Shown here: positions 60,770 to 64,000 of the stretch, one piece after another
Position numbering within the stretch: position 1 is the stretch's first letter
Layout of the letters: each line of letters starts with the position of its first letter
NCBI RefSeq assembly: GCF_900091955.1
Contig: NZ_FMDF01000109.1
Span: 1 to 64,000 of the forward strand
Length of the DNA stretch: 64,000 nt
Origin: Streptomyces sp. Ncost-T10-10d
GTDB lineage: Bacteria; Actinomycetota; Actinomycetes; Streptomycetales; Streptomycetaceae
Direction: 5' to 3'
Notes under the pieces: generated by a model
The model's input: only the letters and a program-made list of their open reading frames with translations
Databases searched by the model: none
Told to the model about the DNA's origin: nothing
Made by a program: the position numbers and the translations under genes

Positions 60770-63700
60770 ATGGAATTGCAAGTGCAGGCCGACCGGGAGT
60801 TCTGGCTCGCTGTGCTCGTCGCCGGTGGATTCACCGCAATCCCGCGGTGGACACTCGAACCGGTGACGGGCGTCGGCGAACACGAGGCGACGGTCCCGGA
60901 CGACGTCGTGGCGGCGTTGGGCCGATTGACCGAGGACCTGGCGGTGCCGCTCGACTCGGTGCTGCTGGCCGCGCACGCCAAGGTGCTCGCCGCGCTGTCC
61001 GGCGAGCACGAGGTCGCGACCGGCTACGTCACCGTGGAGGGCGGCCCGCTGCTGCCCTGCCGACTGACGACCGAACCCGACTCGTGGCGGACGCTGTTGC
61101 TGGACACCCATCGAGTCGCGTCCGATCTGCTGTTGCACAAGGACTTTGCGGTCGATGAGCTCAGGCGCGAGCTGGGCCTGGCCGAACCGTCGGTCGAGGC
61201 AGTTTTCGATCCGCACGGCTCGGGTGGCGAACTCGCCGGTGACACCGTGCTGTGGGTGGGTTTTTCACCACGCGAAGGCCGCCTCGCGCTGCGGCTGCGG
61301 TACCGGACCGACGCGCTCGACGCGGACTGCGCCGTGAGGATCGCCGGTTACCATCTGACCGCGCTCGCGCTGATCGCCGCAGATCCCGACGCCGAGCACG
61401 CGCGGCAGAGCCTGCTCTCCGCCGAGGAACTCCGCTTCCAGCTCGAAGGACTCGCCGGTCCGCGCCGGGAGTTGCCGGACCGCCGGTTCCACGAGCTGTT
61501 CGAGCAACGGGTGGCGGCACACCCGGATGCCATCGCGGCGGTGCATGGGGAGCGGCAGCTGACCTACCGGGAACTCAACTCACGTGCCAACCGGTTGGGA
61601 CGAGCCCTCCTGGCGCGGGGGCTGCGTCCCGAGGGTGTGGTCGCGGTGGTGACGGAGCGCAACCTGGACTGGATGGCCGCCGTCCTCGCGGTCTTCAAGG
61701 CCGGCGGCGCATATCTGCCCATCGAGCCGCATTTCCCGGCCGATCGCCTCGGGACCATGCTCTCCCGTGCCGCATGCGGGCTCGTGCTGACCGAACCCGG
61801 CAGCACCTCCACGCTCGACCAGGCCCTCGGCTCGCTGTCCGGGGTCCAGAAACTCTTCGTCGGCGCAGCCTACGAGGAGGACCATGCCGACGACGATCTG
61901 GGCCTCCGCGTCGCACCCGACCAACTCGCCTACATCTATTTCACCTCCGGCTCCACGGGCGAGCCCAAGGGCGCGATGTGCGAGCACGCGGGCATGCTCA
62001 ACCATCTCTACGCCAAGATCGATGACCTGGAGATCGGCGAGGGACAGGTGGTCGCCCAGACCGCACCCCAGTGCTTCGACATCTCGCTGTGGCAACTGGT
62101 GTCCGGACTCCTCGTCGGGGGGCAAACCCTGCTGGTGGAGCAGGAGGTGATCCTGGACGTCCAGCGGTTCGTCGACGAGATCATTGACGGCCGGGTCGCC
62201 GTCCTCCAGGTCGTACCCTCCTACCTGGACGTCGTCGTGTCCTGTCTGCAGCAGCACCCCCGCGAACTGCCGGACCTGCGGTGCGTGTCGGTCACCGGCG
62301 AGGCGCTGAAGAAGGAGCTCACGCAGCGCTGGTTCGCCGCCCAGCCCGGGATCAAGCTGGTCAACGCCTATGGGCTGACCGAGACTTCGGACGACACCAA
62401 CCACGAGGTCATGGACCACGTGCCGGACGGGGACGGGGTCCTGCTGGGTCCCGCGGTCAACAACGTGCACGTCTATGTCGTCGACGAGCACCTGACCCCG
62501 GTGCCGCTCGGCGCCCCCGGTCTGATCGTCTTCTCCGGCGTCTGCGTCGGCCGTGGATACGTCAACGACCCCGAGCGCACCCGGCAGGCCTACCTGGCCG
62601 ATCCGCACCGTGAGGGCGCCCGGCTCTACCGGGGCGGCGACTACGGCCGCTGGCAGCCCGAGGGCAAGCTGGAGTTCCTCGGACGCCGGGACACCCAGGT
62701 GAAGATTCGTGGCTTCCGGATCGAGATCGGCGAGATCGAGAACACCCTGGTGCGAGTGCCCGGTGTTCGCGACGGCGCAGTGGTGGTCACCGAGCGGGCC
62801 GACCGGAGCAAGCACCTGGTGGCGTTCTACTCCGGTCGACAGCCGCTCGAGGCCGACGTCCTGCTGGACCGGCTCGGTGAGTCGCTGCCCGAGTACATGG
62901 TCCCGTCGGCCTTCCACTGGCGGGAAAGTCTGCCGTTGACGGCCAACAGCAAGATCGACAGGAAGACTTTGCGGGCGCTCGCCGAAGAACTCCACGCCGT
63001 CCAGGACGACTACAGCGCGCCGAACACGCCGACCGAACGGCAGCTGGCGGCCGCATGGGCGAAGGTGCTCGGCATCCCGCGGAACCAGATCGGACGGCGG
63101 GACCACTTCTTCGACCGGGGCGGCACGTCGCTGTCGGCGGTGAAGCTGGCGATCACCCTGGACCGTGCGGTGTCCCTCAAGGACGTCACCCGTCACCCCG
63201 TCCTTGCCGATCTGGCCGGACTGGTCGACGGCAGGTCCGAGCAGCGCTCCGGGCCGGTCGACGGCAGGTCCGAGCAGCGCTCCGGGCTGCTTCAGCCACT
63301 GTCGGAATCGGACGGTGTGCAGACCGCCGCCCTCGTGTGCTTCCCCTACGCCGGCGGCAACGCGGTGAACTTCCAGCCGATGGCCAGGGTACTGGCGGGC
63401 GACGGGCCGACGGTCTACGCCGTCGAGCTGCCCGGTCACGACGTGGCCGCCGGGAGCGAGCCGACCACGTCGATGACGCTGGTGGTCGAGCAGGTCGTCG
63501 ACGAGATCATCCGACGCGACCTGACCAGGGTCCTGCTGTGGGGCCATTCCTCGGGCACCGCGTTGGCCGTGGAGACGGCCAGAAAGCTGCAGGAGCGCGG
63601 GGTGGAGGTCCAGCGCGTGTTCCTCGCCGCACAGCTGCTCGGTGACGCCGCCCACCGGCGCGCCACCATCGCTGAGCTGACCGGGCTGAGCGACGCCGAG

Positions 63701-64000
63701 ATCGCCGCGGAGCTGAGCGCAGACGGCGGGTACACAGAGCTTGTCGAGCTGGACGCACAGCACGCCGAGCACGTCGGTGCCGTCTATCGGCACGACTGTG
63801 TGTCCGCACACCGCTATTTCGCCGACGCCCTGGACAGCCCGCCTGCGCCGAAGCTGTCCGCGCCGGTCACCGTGGTCGTTGCCGCCGACGACCCGAGCAC
63901 GGCGGAGTACCCGCACCGGTACCGCGACTGGCAGCTCCTGGCCGAGCAGGTCGACCTGCTCGAGCTCGCCGACGGCGGCCACCACTTCCTGCGCACCCGT
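60770..64000 (+). CDS. Non-ribosomal peptide synthetase: half C domain - A - T - TE, 3' end outside window
   Basis: ATG 60770 begins MELQVQADREFWLAVLVAGG; 1,077 residues are visible and the frame is open at the window edge. Residues 1-215 resemble only the second half of a condensation domain (HKDFAVDELRRELGL); the HHxxxDG half is absent. Adenylation domain: YIYFTSGSTGEPKGA (near 388), CFDISLWQ (D437), NAYGLTETSDD, YRGGDYGRW, TQVKIRGFRIEIGEIE, NSKIDRKTL. Carrier: FFDRGGTSLSAVKL. A type-II-like thioesterase follows (GHSSG with Ser 927, AADDP, GGHHFL), so only a few residues are cut off. The read-off specificity code is D-I-W-Q-S-T-A-D-D-K. It lies 64 bp after the Pls-like gene and probably activates its amino acid. 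Confidence 0.92.
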   Translation, partial: MELQVQADREFWLAVLVAGGFTAIPRWTLEPVTGVGEHEATVPDDVVAALGRLTEDLAVPLDSVLLAAHAKVLAALSGEHEVATGYVTVEGGPLLPCRLTTEPDSWRTLLLDTHRVASDLLLHKDFAVDELRRELGLAEPSVEAVFDPHGSGGELAGDTVLWVGFSPREGRLALRLRYRTDALDADCAVRIAGYHLTALALIAADPDAEHARQSLLSAEELRFQLEGLAGPRRELPDRRFHELFEQRVAAHPDAIAAVHGERQLTYRELNSRANRLGRALLARGLRPEGVVAVVTERNLDWMAAVLAVFKAGGAYLPIEPHFPADRLGTMLSRAACGLVLTEPGSTSTLDQALGSLSGVQKLFVGAAYEEDHADDDLGLRVAPDQLAYIYFTSGSTGEPKGAMCEHAGMLNHLYAKIDDLEIGEGQVVAQTAPQCFDISLWQLVSGLLVGGQTLLVEQEVILDVQRFVDEIIDGRVAVLQVVPSYLDVVVSCLQQHPRELPDLRCVSVTGEALKKELTQRWFAAQPGIKLVNAYGLTETSDDTNHEVMDHVPDGDGVLLGPAVNNVHVYVVDEHLTPVPLGAPGLIVFSGVCVGRGYVNDPERTRQAYLADPHREGARLYRGGDYGRWQPEGKLEFLGRRDTQVKIRGFRIEIGEIENTLVRVPGVRDGAVVVTERADRSKHLVAFYSGRQPLEADVLLDRLGESLPEYMVPSAFHWRESLPLTANSKIDRKTLRALAEELHAVQDDYSAPNTPTERQLAAAWAKVLGIPRNQIGRRDHFFDRGGTSLSAVKLAITLDRAVSLKDVTRHPVLADLAGLVDGRSEQRSGPVDGRSEQRSGLLQPLSESDGVQTAALVCFPYAGGNAVNFQPMARVLAGDGPTVYAVELPGHDVAAGSEPTTSMTLVVEQVVDEIIRRDLTRVLLWGHSSGTALAVETARKLQERGVEVQRVFLAAQLLGDAAHRRATIAELTGLSDAEIAAELSADGGYTELVELDAQHAEHVGAVYRHDCVSAHRYFADALDSPPAPKLSAPVTVVVAADDPSTAEYPHRYRDWQLLAEQVDLLELADGGHHFLRTR
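63223..63288 (+). repeat. 33-bp tandem duplication in the carrier-thioesterase linker
   Basis: Two adjacent 33-base units (63223-63255, 63256-63288) differ at one base and encode the 11-residue unit VDGRSEQRSGP / VDGRSEQRSGL. The unit keeps the frame and lengthens the linker between the carrier and thioesterase domains. It is probably a recent replication-slippage event. Confidence 0.85.

Noticed and set aside
61580..63985. An 801-codon open frame on the minus strand opposite the synthetase
   Set aside because: The plus strand carries all adenylation, carrier and thioesterase motifs; the minus frame is low-complexity and motif-free.

Overview
This is high-GC, Streptomyces-like actinobacterial DNA. 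GTG and TTG starts are common, many genes overlap translationally (ATGA, GTGA, TGATG), secreted proteins and glycoside hydrolases are frequent, and the sugar ABC importer has no ATPase of its own. The content (catabolic operons, orphan regulators, decayed genes, biosynthetic genes) suggests an accessory or chromosome-arm region. No rRNA, tRNA, CRISPR array, integrase or intact insertion sequence was seen.

Layout. 1-2.1 kb: three membrane proteins. 2.2-11.7 kb: a carbohydrate locus on the minus strand (AXE1-type esterase, large secreted clan-A glycosidase, two CUT1 permeases, sugar-binding lipoprotein) with a divergent 603-aa protein; two LacI-type operators lie between the divergent genes, but no LacI gene is present. 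12-14.5 kb: SpoIIE-type phosphatase and a FUSC-type exporter. 14.9-20.2 kb: APC permease diverging from aldehyde dehydrogenase, DAO-type FAD oxidase and an Lrp regulator, an amine or amino acid catabolic set. 20.7-25.8 kb: a five-gene coupled operon of polar amino acid ABC importer (binding protein, permease, ATPase), D-aminoacylase and a cytoplasmic class A beta-lactamase-like hydrolase. 25.8-30.5 kb: LysR, a DAP-decarboxylase-like enzyme, SDR and ROK regulator. 30.7-34.2 kb: secreted GH89 and a PfkB kinase. 34.6-40.8 kb: an orphan LanC-like protein, small hypotheticals, a TmrB-like kinase-fold protein, an orphan glutamate synthase small subunit and a secreted protein. 40.9-46.4 kb: MFS transporter and a coupled ABM / beta-hydroxyacid dehydrogenase / amidohydrolase / P450 microcluster, with a 51-aa repeat protein diverging from it. 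47-50.8 kb: peptidoglycan-binding protein, 484-aa GAPDH, secreted class A beta-lactamase-like protein. 51-56.4 kb: amidohydrolase, NCS1 permease and TetR regulator with a clear operator, then an LLM oxidoreductase. 56.7-58.2 kb: decayed DNA.

58.2 kb to the right edge is the most interesting part. An 843-aa protein has the carrier domain, six membrane segments and three hexapeptide-repeat domains of epsilon-poly-lysine synthetase (Pls/PosA), but no adenylation domain. The next gene, still open at the window end, encodes half a condensation domain, an adenylation domain, a carrier domain and a type-II-like thioesterase. Together they look like a split Pls-type poly- or oligo-amino-acid synthetase, possibly using a diamino acid.

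Several decayed genes (MGT glycosyltransferase, methyltransferase, DHA2 transporter, molybdo-hydroxylase small subunit, lipoprotein, alpha/beta hydrolase) and several long perfect hairpins are scattered between intact genes. All family calls come from reading motifs; no database search was run.
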